Shown: positions 21,700-33,899, counted from the stretch's first letter. The stretch: 64,000 bases of DNA from Penicillium oxalicum (GCF_001723175.1 NC_064656.1:1860001-1924000), one strand, 5' to 3'. Program-made: numbers and translations. The notes: generated from the sequence alone by a model not told the origin.

Positions 21700-23030
21700 A
21701 AAGGATTATTACGCGAGATACTATTTAAAAGAGAAGGTTATTTTGCGTAGGATTAGTCCTATATATCTTTGATTTTCCCGGAAGTAATACCGCTATAATA
21801 ATTAAGACGATTCGGTATAAGGCCTAGTAGTATCCTAGATTTCGAATCCCGCTAGCGCTAAAAGGTAGTTAAAGAGATATTAGGAAAGATTGCAAAAAGG
21901 GGTCCTAGAATATTGCGATAGTCCCTACCGAAATCCTTAGTTTTTAGTACGCAAGAAGAATAGAAAATATCGTATAGTAAACGCTATAATATATATTAAT
22001 AAAGTAATAGTGCGAGATACGAATATACCCCCTAATACGGACGAATTCGTTAAAGAATTTTTAGGTATAGTAATATCGTCCGCTATTAATCTATTTTCCG
22101 GGTATAACTAGATAACTCTAGATAGTCGCGATCGAAATATAACGCGATTTAGACCCCGATCGGTTTACTAAGGCAGACTATATTATTATAAGGGGCTTCG
22201 AATTCTGTACCGTAATTCTAAAGAGTAGTTATATAGATCCTAGCTAATATTCTGTATATTAAAACCTTTTATAGATAATATTCCGGTTAAAGGACCTAAG
22301 ACCTAGTATAATAACGAGTTTGTAAGACTAGGGATTAGGAGGTTTGTCTTAGAATATATACAAAATCTAGATAAGACCCTGTACCTTTTAGAACTTGCGG
22401 GAGCGAGAGTTTCTGCAGAAAAATCGTAACTTATAATATCCGGCCTTAAAATTATAGGCTAGGTATACGATTCTAACGGGCGTAGACCTAATAAGCGGAA
22501 AATTTCTAAGTTAGCCGACTAGCCGGTCCCTATTAATCGCGATAAGGTACGCTCTTTTATTAGTCTTGCGGTCTACTTTCGAATTCTAGTAAAGGATTTT
22601 TAGTATATTATAGCGCTATTATATACGATATTACGGAAGGATACGATATTCGATTAGGGTAATAATAAACAGAATACCTTTAAGAAGATTAAGGAGATAC
22701 TATATAGTTTTCCGGCGGTTATACTAGTCGATTATAGCTAGAATCTGTTAGACCTAACGCTTATAGTAGACGCGTTAAAAATAGGATAGGGTAGCGTTTT
22801 GATACAGAAAAGAGAAGGGGTACGACGAGTAGCACGATACGAGTTAGGGGTTTAGTCTAAATCAGAGCAAATATACGATACTAGAAAATTAGAATATCGA
22901 GGAGTAATAAAGGCGTTCAAAAAGCTACGGTATTAGCTATACAGGGTAAGGTTTATATTAGAAACTAATACTAATATACTAGTTACGTAGTTAAATCGAC
23001 CGCTTTAGACTTACCTAGGGCCTTAGTAAC
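21700..23030 (+). pseudogene. Gypsy reverse transcriptase / RNase H, broken by RIP
   Basis: Conceptual reading shows INLFSGYN near 22090 (RT motif before the first catalytic region). FIDNIPVKGP at about 22268 is the FVDD active-site motif with the second Asp changed to Asn by a TpG to TpA change. YLLELAGARVSAEKS follows at about 22380-22430, the block after the active site in fungal Gypsy RTs. An RNase H-like part follows to ~23030. Many TAG/TAA codons interrupt the frame, so no enzyme is made. Confidence 0.75.
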
Positions 23031-23399
23031 GCGATAGCTTACTTAGATTCGGCTCTTCGATTTTGAATAAAGTATATTCCTAGGACGAAAAATAGTACCG
23101 CTAATAGCCTATCTAGGAAGCCCGCTACGCCTAAAGAAATAGAAGAGCAAGAAAAGGAGAGAGATATTAATAAATTTATCGTAGCTAAAATCTCTTATCT
23201 TCGCGTTACGGTTTCCCTAGTAGAAACTATAGTTTCTGTTAAAATTCCTGTTTCTTAGGAGATTTCTTCTACAGAAGAAACGACTATTAATATAGAAATT
23301 CTGGACGGATTATATTTAGAAGAATCTTAGAAAATTGCAAGGTTCTTAACGATACTACGTAGGCCCTAAGATATCTCGTAGTAAATTTACATTTAAGAA

Positions 23400-24545
23400 A
23401 AAGGCTTTAGATTTATAGTCTAAGATCGATATCTATTTTATAGAGGGTATAGCAGAGAGCTAATTATACGAAGGGTTTTAGACGATATTAGGATACGAAA
23501 AGAGACGCTATAGCGCTTTATAAAGAATTAGGCTATAAAGGCCGCGAAGCTACTTATAACCTATTAGCTACGCGGTACTATTAGTTAGGAATATATAACG
23601 AGACTAGCGAAATTTGTGCGCGTATACTTCGAATACTAGGCGCGTGATCCTGTTAGACTTTATAAACCTACGGAAGCGCAAGACTAATACGAATCTAGGA
23701 GAAATAGTATATTAATACTACCCCGCTACCTAACGGAAGGTTAAAAAGGAGTTATCTAAGCAAGAGATTTAGCTAGTAGGTAGCTAGAAGCAAGGATTCT
23801 CTAGAAGGTAGATAGTAAAAGCGCTACCGGATTCGTTTAGGAGGATATTATCTATAGGTATAGGGTGCCTTAGGAGATTATTATTAATTTTAGTCCTAAA
23901 ATACGTTCGGAAATACGAAATTTTTTGAAATCGTACCGCGTCGATACTATTTTAATTTCGGTATATAACCCGTAGGCGAATAGGGCGATTAAGAGAGTAA
24001 TACGAACTCTGAAAGACGCCTTATCTAAAATAATAAATAGGTATAAACTATTAGAAGGTATTAAACTAAAATAGTCCTAAAAGCTACTAGCCGCGATACT
24101 TACTAACAGAGCGACTTTGTATATATATACCGATCTTACCTTCTATTTATTTATAGACAAGATACTATCTTGCTAGAATTAGATATGCCTACCTAGTCGA
24201 TACTACCCTAGGAAAAGGTAGAGACACGCGCAGATCTAATTACGTTACGAGCTAAATAAATTAAAAGACGAGACTAGGATATCTCTAATACGATAATACG
24301 GCTATAGAGGCTAAGAGCTTAGAATAAAGAATATCACGACTCGCACAGAAACCTGCGAATTACGCCCCTAAAAGAAAAAGATTTAGTCCTTCTCTATAAT
24401 ACTAGGTTAGAGGACGATATAATATCTAGAAATAAGCTCCGATTTAGATAGATAGGGCCGTATCGAATCAGAAAAGATCTAAAAATAGCGTATACGAAAT
24501 TAAAGAATTAGACGGTACCCTATACCGACAGATAAATAAGGTAAG
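23400..24545 (+). pseudogene. Gypsy integrase, broken by RIP
   Basis: A zinc-binding/core-like region lies at about 23500-24150. A clear C-terminal block follows at 24328-24460 (RNLRITPLKEKDLVLLYNTR, then NKLRFRQIGPYRIRK), typical of Gypsy integrase tails. Stops and lost catalytic residues make it inactive. A minus-strand duplicate of about 23430-24250 lies at 36560-37384. Confidence 0.7.
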
Positions 24546-24569
24546 CGCTAGTATTAATAGTAGTAGGCT

Positions 24570-27500
24570 AAAAAGATTTTATTACTAGGCGCTCTAGGAT
24601 AAAAGAAATTTGATAAGGATAAAAGAATTAAGGCTAAGAACGGATTACTACCTACTACGTAAAGGCGCAGAAGAGGATAGCCGCCGCGAGAGGGATAGGG
24701 TTAATTTAATTTATTTTTCTTTGTTAAAAAGTATGTTATTAGTCTGTTTAATACGAATATTTCGGATTTTTTGTATTTTTGTTGATTTCTCTTAGAAGTA
24801 GATTAAATTTATTAGATTTACTAAATTTTGTCTTTATTTAGAAATTTAGTAGTTTTTGAGACTGTTTTGAAAGGTAATAGAAAAGGAACTTACTAGGGAC
24901 GGTAAGATTTTTAGGAGGGGAGGGAAGTCTCCGGAGAGAGCTTAAATTATAATAATTTTTCGCTAAGTACTACAAATTTCTTCTATAGAAGATATCGACC
25001 TATAACGATATATTAAACTCTGCGAATTTCTTCCGCGAAATTTCTTCTGCGGAAGAATTTAATATAATAGACTAGGCTACGATATCCGCTATAAGCTAAT
25101 ATCTTATTATACCTTCGATACTAAGTAATTTAATATAAATTACTTCCCTGCTAAGATTATCGAAGAATTACGTACGCTACCTACGGACTAGGTCTATAAG
25201 ACGCAAAGCTCTATCTGTATAAGATTTGCGAAAAAGGGTAGGTATTTTTAGACTCGTCGCGATCGAACTCTATACCTTTATAAAGGATAGCGAATTTTGA
25301 AGGGATATAAGACTTAGGAAGATTTTGAGGATAGCTAGACGGTAGCAAGAGAAGTAATTAATCGTCGCGAATATAACAAGAACTATATCTAGTAAGTAAT
25401 ATACGTAGCGCTATAAGCTTGGAATAGGGACGCTAAAAAGATTATGATCAGAGTCCGAACGAAAACGTTCGCCGAAAAGGTTAGTAAACTAGTAAGGAGC
25501 GGGATTAGTTTCGAAGAGATATAGCTCCGAGTTAATAACGCTATTCTCTAACGACTTAAGAAAGGAATATAGGCGGGGGATCCGAAGAGCTAAAGAAGTT
25601 ATAAGGTAATCTCGATAACGCCTATAAATCGCTAGATTTAACGGAACTAACGCTAGAACAGTTGTTAAAACACTATCTGTCGATTAATAAAGATGGATTT
25701 ATATGCGAATATTATCGGATACCGCGAATTTTGGATGAGGCAGACAAGGATCAGAGCCTAGCTCTGGATGAGGATGGAAGCCGAATTTCTTCTGCAGAAG
25801 AAATCTAACCGCGCAAACGGAGCCTAGAACTGAACGATAACGATAAACGATCGCAGGAATCAGAACTATTGACGGAGTCTGCTACCAAGAAACCGAAGAT
25901 ATCGCAAGGTTTATCAAAGTTAGCACCCTGCGGATATAAGATGGATGCTTCTAGGCTAGCTAAAGTAGTTCCGAAGACGAAATTGGATACTGAAAGTAAG
26001 CGCGAAGCGCTAGTAATTTTTCGGCTTGTTAGTAGGTCTATTCGCGAAAATACGACCGAAATTAGCCCTGATTCGATTTGCAAGGGGTATATAACTTAGC
26101 TAGTATATCTTTTGTATATTTATACTAACGGTGTCGATTACGGGACTCTGGTGTAACGCTTACAATACCTTTACGCCTAGCTCGGTGACTAGGATAGGGC
26201 TAAGAAGGAATTTAAGGTTTAGTTTAAACTATCCTCTAGAAAAGAACTTAGGAGCTACTTTCGATTCCCTCCTAAGATACGAAAACCTTTAGTGTCGGAT
26301 TTCGAGAAGATATAGTATCTGACTTTTCAGGATATAAGTTTTCGCTATTTTAGAAGGGTTCTACTAAGTTTTAGGAAGAAAATAGAGAGGGATTAGAACG
26401 TTAACGGAAGCGTAGTAGTGCTAATTTTTGTATAGCTACGTAACGATTAGGACGGCTATTATCCTCGCGGTCTGATAGATATAATCGAGGAGGAATTTAA
26501 TATATATAACTAGTATTACTAATCGCGAAAGTATATACTAAGGGTTAGATAGGCTAAAAACGTATAGTATAGTAGTATCTAGTAACTAGTATAGCGCGAC
26601 TATACCTACTACCTGCTCTATGTTCTGCTACGACCGGATCATTAATATCGGCTAATTTCGTTTCCTTACTACGCGAAGAGTATATACCCTAGTAAATAGA
26701 CTGCTTTCCGCTATCTTAATATCAATATAACGGATCTCCTTATATCCTAACGAATAGCGAATATAATCTAGGGGACGGTTTCTTTAACGGATAAGAACCT
26801 ACGAAATTATACTAAAATACTACTTAGGATATAAAACTACCTCGCCGAGTAGTAGTAGAATCTGCGCGATTGTAGTTACTAGAAAGATAGTTTAATCTAT
26901 AAGATATCGGCTACGATATAGATAGTAGAAGATAAGGAGAAATTTAGTCTCTCCTAGGAAAAAGTTATCTGTAAATAGGGAGATATACGTATTTCGAAGC
27001 TATACCTTCCTTATAGATTAATAGGACCGGCGACTTATCTTCGGCGAACGGTTTTACCCTAGTTTGTTAGTATCAGGGAAGATTATAAGACCCTAGATAG
27101 TCCTAAATCAGGCACTTAGTCTGAACTTTCGGCTTATTATCGCGATTTTTCGTTACCTAAACAGACTCCTTCCGGGTAGTCTAGTCAGAAATATAGTAGT
27201 CGGCTTACGTATCCTTTTTCTGTATTAATTCGGTTGCTAGAATTAAGTCCGATCGGAGATACGCTAATTAGTCGCGAAAGATAGGATTCCCTTGTAGTTA
27301 TCGAAGAATTAGACGTTCTTTTTAGCCGGAATTAGTAACGAGCGCACAGATTAATCTAGGAGTAGCGCGACCGGGCGAGACGGGCCTACCTACTATATTT
27401 TGAGATAACGATAAAGGCCGAATAGTAGTAATTTAGCGCACACTCTTATTTTCTGCGAAAGGAGAAGGGCCTATCGGTTTTGCTAAATTTTGTGTAGCCT

Positions 27501-27580
27501 AGTAAGTTAGCCTAAGGGTCTTTAGGAGATCTAACGTTACTATCGAGGGATACGGGAAATTAACTAAGGGACGGTAAATT
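24570..27580 (+). pseudogene. Extra 3' region of the Gypsy element, possible third ORF
   Basis: Some 3 kb between integrase and the polypurine tract. From about 25700 to 27560 one frame reads for long stretches with stops that are mostly TAG, as expected if Trp/Gln codons were RIPed. The least damaged part (25869-26099) encodes KKPKISQGLSKLAP and a charged helix. I recognise no domain. It could be an additional ORF or captured host sequence. Confidence 0.4.
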
Positions 27581-27581
27581 A

Positions 27582-27593
27582 TAGGGGGGGAGG
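27582..27593 (+). other. Gypsy polypurine tract
   Basis: AGGGGGGGAGG-type purine run immediately before the 3' LTR; the expected primer of plus-strand DNA synthesis. Confidence 0.75.
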
Positions 27594-27596
27594 TTA

Positions 27597-27973
27597 TATA
27601 GTAGGGGATTCGGTTATATATACTTAAAGGCGGATATTTAGTAGTAGGAGATGCCTAAGAGCCTTACCGCCGAGGAAGGTTATCTAGGACCTAGCTTGCG
27701 GGATCCGGCATCATCATCATACTTAAATAATAGTTTAGACGGAGGATTCAGGACAGTCTTTATAGTCAGATTCCTTATACTTGAAATATCACACTCTTTT
27801 TGATTCCTGCCTTTAGTACCTAATATCGGATCTCACGATTACTTTAGAGGATTCTAGGACTTGCGTGCTTGTGGGTTTGGTTTGGTTCCTCTATGACTTG
27901 TGGGTTTGGTTTGGTTCCTCTATGACTCGACCTGTCTGGTGAGATCAGACTGCCGTGAGCATTCCCCTCTTCA
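27597..27973 (+). repeat. Gypsy 3' LTR
   Basis: 377 bp. It is longer than the 5' LTR mainly because TTGTGGGTTTGGTTTGGTTCC and the bases after it are duplicated in tandem near 27868-27925. Confidence 0.85.
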
Positions 27974-27977
27974 CTAT

Positions 27978-28390
27978 AAGACTATATCTTATAATTAGTT
28001 TATATTAAAAGCCTTAATATATACTAGGACTCTATAGTAGGTAAGAGCTAGGTATATATTATTATAGATTCTCGTAGATATAGAATACCTAGAATATATA
28101 ATAATATATATCTCTAAAAGATTTTCTTATATACGCTAGACTTCGAATATATAGTAATATATATAGACTACTATATAGAAGCTTAAAAGTAATATTATTA
28201 AATAATAATCTATCGGAGCAGACGCTAAGAGAGATATAATAAACTCGGATAGCCTACTTAGAACTTCTTCTTTACTATTAAAAATTAGTTAAGAGTAAGT
28301 ACTAAAGAATTTATACAGATTAACGATTTTTATTTAGCAGAGATAGGACTTAAACGTATATATATATAATAGAGGAAGTAAATAAAAATA
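27978..28390. other. AT-rich RIPed DNA, nothing recognised
   Basis: Stops in all frames; no LTR, terminal repeat or coding motif seen. Confidence 0.5.
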
Positions 28391-28835
28391 ACCTAAGTTA
28401 ACGATCTACTTAGTAGAGGGGTTTCTTTTAATTAAGGCTATAGTAAGCTAGGGATCTAGGCGGTTAGCGAAGTCGAATTCTACTACTATAAGGGCGTAGT
28501 AGTACTTATCTTCTTCTTTACTAGCCTATATTACTATATTTACGCTCGTATTATTATCCGTATTACCTCCTATATTAGTATCTTTCTCTTTAAGATCCCT
28601 TCTATATAGTTAGGATTAGGGTTAGGCCCCCTTTAAGGTAATCGAATTCTTGTTCCTATTATTCTTTTTAATAGAAATTAGTATTATTAGATTTTGTTAG
28701 CTCTTCTAAGGATTTTAGAAGATTTAGATAGAATTCTAGGTATTACCCTCGTTCTTCTTAATTCTATTATTATATATTATAGTCTATCCTTCTAGTAGTA
28801 GTCTATTTAGATTATCTATATTCCTCTATAGGATA
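28391..28835 (-). mobile_element. Long-form Copia fragment (protease-gag junction), RIPed
   Basis: It matches the minus-strand copy at 33980-34410 with added C:G to T:A changes, from the protease start region (CGATCTACTTAGTAGAGGGG) to the gag C-terminus. It is cut at 28836 by a Copia LTR. Confidence 0.75.
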
Positions 28836-29012
28836 TGATAGACCTATAGGTCTACAAGGCAAGGAAGCAATCTGGAGGCGAGACAACTGGGATTGGGAAG
28901 TCTAGGAGAAGGAAGAGAGAGAGAGAGGGAAAACCCGCGATAGGGGAAAAACCCTCAAGATACATAACCGCTACTAGGCCTAGTAAATATCTAGAGAGGG
29001 CAAACTCTCTTA
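28836..29012 (-). repeat. Copia LTR (3' LTR of short-form copy)
   Basis: TGATAGACC to CTCTCTTA, 177 bp; the terminal CA is changed to TA. Confidence 0.85.
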
Positions 29013-29821
29013 TACCCCCCTAGGACTAGTAGTAATATAAAGAATATTATATATAATAGTGTGATATAATAAAATTTTGAAGGGGAGGGTTAGTTAGGAT
29101 CTCTTATGTGTAATAATCTAGCACGATTATCTTAATAAATCCTATTAGGCTTAGTTCGGTAAGCTCTGATCCGTTAGATAAAGTTTGGTTTCTAATATAA
29201 AGAAATCCCTCCCTGGTTCGGAATTAGGTCTCTTGGAATTTAGATTTTAGGATCTAGTCGGGTATTAGGAGCTCTTTTCCTTAGTTATACTAGTAGAATT
29301 TTGCGGTATTAGGAAGGTTATAAAATTAGGATATTTTAGTCCTCTGGTATAGTTAGTAGTATACTTGGAGGGTTTAGAGCGGCTTAGGGAAAAATTCGTC
29401 TATCGCGTAATTCTAGGTCTTTTAGGGATTAGACTTAGGAAGGTAGGAAATCTTAGCCTTATCCTTTTTTCTGTTAGAGAGGTAGAATTTTTGGAGTATA
29501 AGAAGGTTGTAAAATTCGGGTGTCTTTATAGGTATCTAGGCTTATATTAGAGAGCGGGTAGGTATTACAGTTAGTTTCTTCGTAGGTATCTAGGCGGGTA
29601 GTCTTTTAGTTAGGCCTATTTAATCGTTTCACGATTATATCGGTTATCTTTTTGATATTTTAGATCTTTATATTATAGAGCCTTTCTTGTATAATCTGCT
29701 TAGTAGAAGGGTTTCTTTTAATTAAGGTCGTAGCGAGGTAGGGTTCGAGGTGATCGGCAAAGTCGAATTCTACTACGGCGAGGGCGTAGTACTTATCTTC
29801 TTCTTTATTAATTTGTATTAC
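28836..29821 (-). mobile_element. Short-form Copia element, 3' part, RIPed
   Basis: Starts with a 3' LTR (28836-29012), then the C-rich complement of the polypurine tract, a RNase H tail remnant and the low-complexity linker. The linker joins directly to the region upstream of protease near 29690-29715, which is the short-form junction. It is interrupted at 29822 by the next LTR; gag, leader and 5' LTR are missing. A 70-codon open frame (29660-29872) spans the junction and reads on into the LTR; it is not a gene. Confidence 0.75.
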
Positions 29822-30000
29822 TGATAGACCTACAGGTCTACAAGGCAAGGAAGCAATCTGGAGGCGAGACAACTGGGATTGGGAAGTCTAGGGAGAAGGA
29901 AGAAGAGAGAGAGAGGGAAAACCCACGATGGGGGAAAAACCCTCAAGACACATGACCGCTGCTGGGCCTAGCAAACATCTGGAGAGGGCAAACTCTCTCA
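29822..30000 (-). repeat. Copia LTR (3' LTR of 29822-36115)
   Basis: 179 bp, TGATAGACCTACAGGTCTAC to GGCAAACTCTCTCA, with almost no RIP. Confidence 0.9.
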
Positions 30001-30089
30001 CACCCCCCCTAGGACTAGCAGCAATGTGAATAATAACATATATGGTGGTGTGACATAATAAAATTTGGAAGGGGAGGGTTAGTTAGGAT

Positions 30090-31690
30090 CTCTTATGTGC
30101 AATAATCTGGTACGATCATTTTGAAAAATCCTATTGGGCTTGGTTTTGGTAAGTATGTTAGCGGTATTGTCCTTGCTCGGGATACTGGTCAGTTGGACGA
30201 GGTTCTTTTTAATAAGGTCTCTGATTAAAGTATCTCGTGCTGATCTAGGATAATTTTGGGCTGACTTTGGGGTTCATAACGGTCGTGATGGCATTGTCGG
30301 AATCACAAAATAGGGTGATTGGGATATTTTTGTCGAATTCTTTATCTTGGTTCAAGGGGCATAAGTAAAAGGTCAGTAGCAATTTTGGCAAGGTAAAGTC
30401 CCTCTTTCGCTGCGGTCGCAAGGGCACAGTATTCGGCCATAGTCGATGAGGCTGCTACGATGTCTTGTCTTTTTGAGCTCTATGAGATTGGGGCACTAGC
30501 AAAGAACTAAATGTATGCTTCGGTAGATTTTCTATCCTCTGTATAGCGTACGATGAGTCGATAAATCCTTCTAGACCCTTTGAGGGTTCTTTTCTAAATG
30601 GGATTCCTAAATTTGTGGTGCCTGCAAGGTATTGCAACAAAACTTTGTACGCTACTATATCATCTTTTCTCGGGTGTGCGTTGCGGCGCTGTAGTTTGGA
30701 CACGGTCGCTGCAATATCCGGGTATTTTGATTGAGAGCTAACTAATCTTTCCTATCATTTTGGTATAGGCTCCCTGATCGAATGCGTTATCCTCTGTTAG
30801 ATTATTTAGATAGGGGATTTTCTAAGAGGGATTTATTAGAATTAGCGAAGGATTGTAATTTTCATAGCCCTTATCATGGATTAAATTCGTTAAATAAGCC
30901 TGTTGGCTTATAAAGATGTAGCCAGAGGGTTCTTCAATCACATCACATCTAAGGAATCTTTTGAATGGAGGGTCTTTAGTTTTCTTTTGTTTGAAAGGCC
31001 CTTTTTATAGAGTTCAATTGATCCTTATGTCTAGTCGCGAGGATATTATCTATATAGATCATAACAAATATGGTATGGTCCTTGTTGGTGAAGATGCATG
31101 GTTCGGAGGGGATTGGAGAGAGGCCTAGGCTAGATAGGTTATCTTTGAAAAGTTTATGCTAGAGGTGTCCTGCTTGTCGCAATCTATAAAGCGCCTGGTT
31201 TAGTACGCATGCTAGATCTTCTCCTTTTGGGCTAAATTGTTCATGTCTAGTTGGTTGCTTCATGAATATGATGCGGTTGTTAATGGCGGCATTGAGGTAG
31301 GCTCTAATTACGTCCTACTGTTCCTTTTTCTAATTGCGGATAGCAGCTATGGTAATGAATAACTTGGCCGATGTATCTGAGATAACTGGGGTATATCTTT
31401 CGTTAGGTTGGAAGTCTACGCCTGGACTTTGGCGGTTGCTATATACGACCTATCTGGCACGGAATTCCAGGATATATCCTTCGGTATCCTGTTTGATGTC
31501 ATAGACCTATTTGCCTGGAAGGATTTTGGTACCTTTAGGGGTTCAGTTACAAAGTTATTGTGTTAGATGATTCAAACTTCTTTAATTGGGTCTCTTCGGC
31601 TTTAAGCTATTGATCGGCGAATTGGGATTTTATGGCTTCCCTATGGGTTTGAGGGATTTTGACCATTGCCGACCGTATTATCTCAGTGGC
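30090..31690 (-). pseudogene. Copia reverse transcriptase and RNase H, broken
   Basis: On the minus strand the RNase H block FCDSDNAITTVMNPKVSPKL is readable near 30250-30310. The Copia RT C-terminal block VLLQYLAGTTNLGI lies near 30620-30660. The RT active site near 31045-31075 reads FVMIYIDNILATR, where YVDD is expected; the second Asp is Asn, consistent with RIP. Several TAG codons interrupt the frame between these blocks. The C-terminal end KTKPNRIFQ lies near 30135. Confidence 0.75.
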
Positions 31691-31729
31691 CGTGCTTAAT
31701 ATACCAGGTCAATTGAGTTGTCTTCGGTA

Positions 31730-32640
31730 GACGCAGCGAAGCATGAACTTCCTTTCGTTCTCTCTTCATGCTCTTCCTTAACTGGTCCTTTTGTAGTGTA
31801 TCTGACCATTCCTTCTATAAGTTGTCTCGGAGCATGTCTCCGTAGGCTTCTTCTTACTGGAGAGATGGAGCGTCTCCGGTCGCTCGTGAAATCTGGTTGA
31901 TTTGTCGTGATAGTGTCGATAGGGTCCGCTGATGAAGCTTGTGATATTGGGTGGCTACGGAACCTCTGAGGAATTACTACTGGAGGGGGGAGTTGTGGTT
32001 GAATTGATTGGGATGGTGTCTTAGACTTTTTAATGGTAGGATTTGGGTTAGATTCTGGCGTGGGTGGGAATTGTCCTGGTATAGTCCTTCTCTTAATTGA
32101 CGGGATTGGACTATCCGGGTTCTAGCGTGAAAAAATTCCTCCTGGTTAGGAATTGGGTCTCTAGGGATTTGGATTTTAGGATCCGGTCGAGTATTAGGGG
32201 CTCTTTTCCTCGGTTGTATCGGTAAAATTTTGCGATGTTGGGAAGGTTGTAAAATTGGGATATTTTGGTCCTCTGGTATGGTTGGTGGTACACTTGGAGG
32301 GATTGGAGCGGGTTGGGGAAAAATTCGTCCCTCGCGCAATTCTGGGTCTTTTGGGAATTGGACTTGAGGAGGTGGAAGATTATGTCCCCTTCCTCTTTCC
32401 TGTTGGAGAGGTGGAATTTTTGGAGCATGGGAAGTTTGTGAAATTTGGATTTCTTCGTGGGTATCTGGGCTTATGTTGGAGTGGGTGTTGCGGTCGGGAT
32501 CTTTATGGTGGTCGTTATCCGCGCGGGTAGTCTTTTGGGTAGGCCTATTTGATCGTTTCACGGTTATGTCGGTTGTCTTTTTGATATTTTGGATCTTTAT
32601 ATCATGGAACCTTTCTTGCATAATCTGTTTAATTCGATTA
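31730..32640 (-). pseudogene. Copia low-complexity linker between integrase and RT
   Basis: An open stretch of up to 214 codons (32621 to 31977) rich in Pro, Gln, Asn, Arg and Ile, with blocks such as IQNIKKTTDITVKRSN and FPKDPELREGRIFPQPAP. Copia polyproteins carry a poorly conserved proline-rich linker here. The same linker is kept in short-form copies. Not a separate gene. Confidence 0.6.
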
Positions 32641-33860
32641 TCTAGGTCTAATGGTAGTGTGGATGGTTCTTCCTAAAAGTCTATATCTCTTCTGATTATG
32701 ACTTTTCTCTTGCATGGGTCGTAAATCCTGTATTGGTGGCCATTCTTACTATTATATCTAACTAGGTATCTAATCTATGCCCTTGGGGCTATCTTTTGTT
32801 CTTGGGTTCGTTGTTCTTTTGGAATATGGACATAGGCTTTGGAATACCAGATGCGTAAAAACCCTAAATCGATTGGTTGCTTCACCCTGGAGCTATTGGT
32901 ATTATGCTAGTACTCATTCATCTTTCTAAAGGGGACAATTTTTTATTTGGTTTGCGGATTCGGTTTATGATGTAGGCAGTAGTAACTATAGCTTCAGGCC
33001 ACAAAAATGCGGGAGCTTAGGGCGTAGCTACTATGAGGGTTCGGGCCCCCTGCATGATGAGATGTCCAGAGCTTTTAGCAACACTATTTTGTTCATGGGT
33101 GTAAGGGGCGCTTATTGAGAAAGTGCAACCCTTCTGCTTAGCCTATTCTTTGAATTTGAAGAAACTTCTGTCTCTATCTGTGCGGATTTCGGAAGGCTAA
33201 GTGCTAGTGGAAGTAAAGATACGCTTTAGCATTTGGATTAGGATATCCGAGGCTTGGCCTTTTGTCTTTATTGGAATAGCCTATCTGAACCTAGTAGTAT
33301 CGTTAACTACGATTAGGACGTGTGATACATTCCCGATTCTAAGGGGGGTGCATAGCTGGATATTAATATAGATAAATTCCTATGGTATCTCAGAGCGTGT
33401 CTGGTTTGTGTGGGATACGATCCTCTTAGATTTTGCAATCTTGCAAGCTTTATAATTGAAATGTTCGTTACTATAGACCTCCTCACCGATTTTGTGATAG
33501 TTGATTTTTGCGGTAGGCTGTCTAATATGACCTAGACGGTAATGGGCTACTTCTGGTGAAATTGTGGCAAAGGAATATACGGTCGCTATAATTAGGGGGG
33601 CCTTCTTTTCGTACGCTATGGATGGTTTGATTGAAGTGGCCTTCAGAAATGGGATACCTGTTTCCTGTATGCGTATGCTATGATCTTTTGTTTATTATCT
33701 GGGTTAACAAAAATATTCTCCTAGTCTTTCTAGCCTATTTTGTGGTCCTTGTATATTTGGGTCGTGGACAGGAGGTTAAAGTCACCTATTGGCATATATT
33801 CGTATTGTATATCAAGGGTTTTGGTGCCTTCTAGGAGGATTAATTTAATTCGAGCGATCG
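32640..33860 (-). pseudogene. Copia integrase, broken
   Basis: Conceptual reading gives an HHCC-like zone (VAHYRLGHIRQPTAK, then NYKACKIAKSKR, with one Cys lost to Tyr). The core follows with RIGNVSHVLIVVNDTTRF (second catalytic Asp) and SAPYTHEQNSVAKSSG (catalytic Glu). The C-terminal block KAYVHIPKEQRT is also readable. A few TAG codons break the frame. Confidence 0.75.
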
Positions 33861-33899
33861 CTTTTCTAAGAGATTTGACAGTTCTTCTATCAGAGGTCT

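Larger units (their letters stand above)
17300..27973 (+). mobile_element. Complete Ty3/Gypsy LTR retrotransposon, RIP-degraded (10.7 kb)
   Basis: LTRs at 17300-17641 and 27597-27973 begin TG(A)TAGTAGGGG and end TTTA/TTCA; the flanking four bases are CTAT on both sides (17296-17299, 27974-27977). A primer-binding site follows the 5' LTR and a polypurine tract AGGGGGGGAGG precedes the 3' LTR. The order gag, RT, RNase H, integrase identifies Ty3/Gypsy. The internal region is saturated with RIP changes and every frame is broken. Its length exceeds a usual gag-pol element because about 3 kb of non-pol sequence lies between integrase and the 3' LTR. Parts of the same family occur at 1-2964, 36560-37384 and 46673-47099. 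Confidence 0.9.

Noticed and set aside
24610..24795. 61-codon hydrophobic ORF after Gypsy integrase
   Set aside because: Short, in RIPed DNA, Leu/Ile/Phe-rich from AT bias; no start context.
33631..33834. 67-codon plus-strand ORF in the Copia integrase region
   Set aside because: Antisense to the integrase remnant; apparent hydrophobicity is from AT-rich codons.
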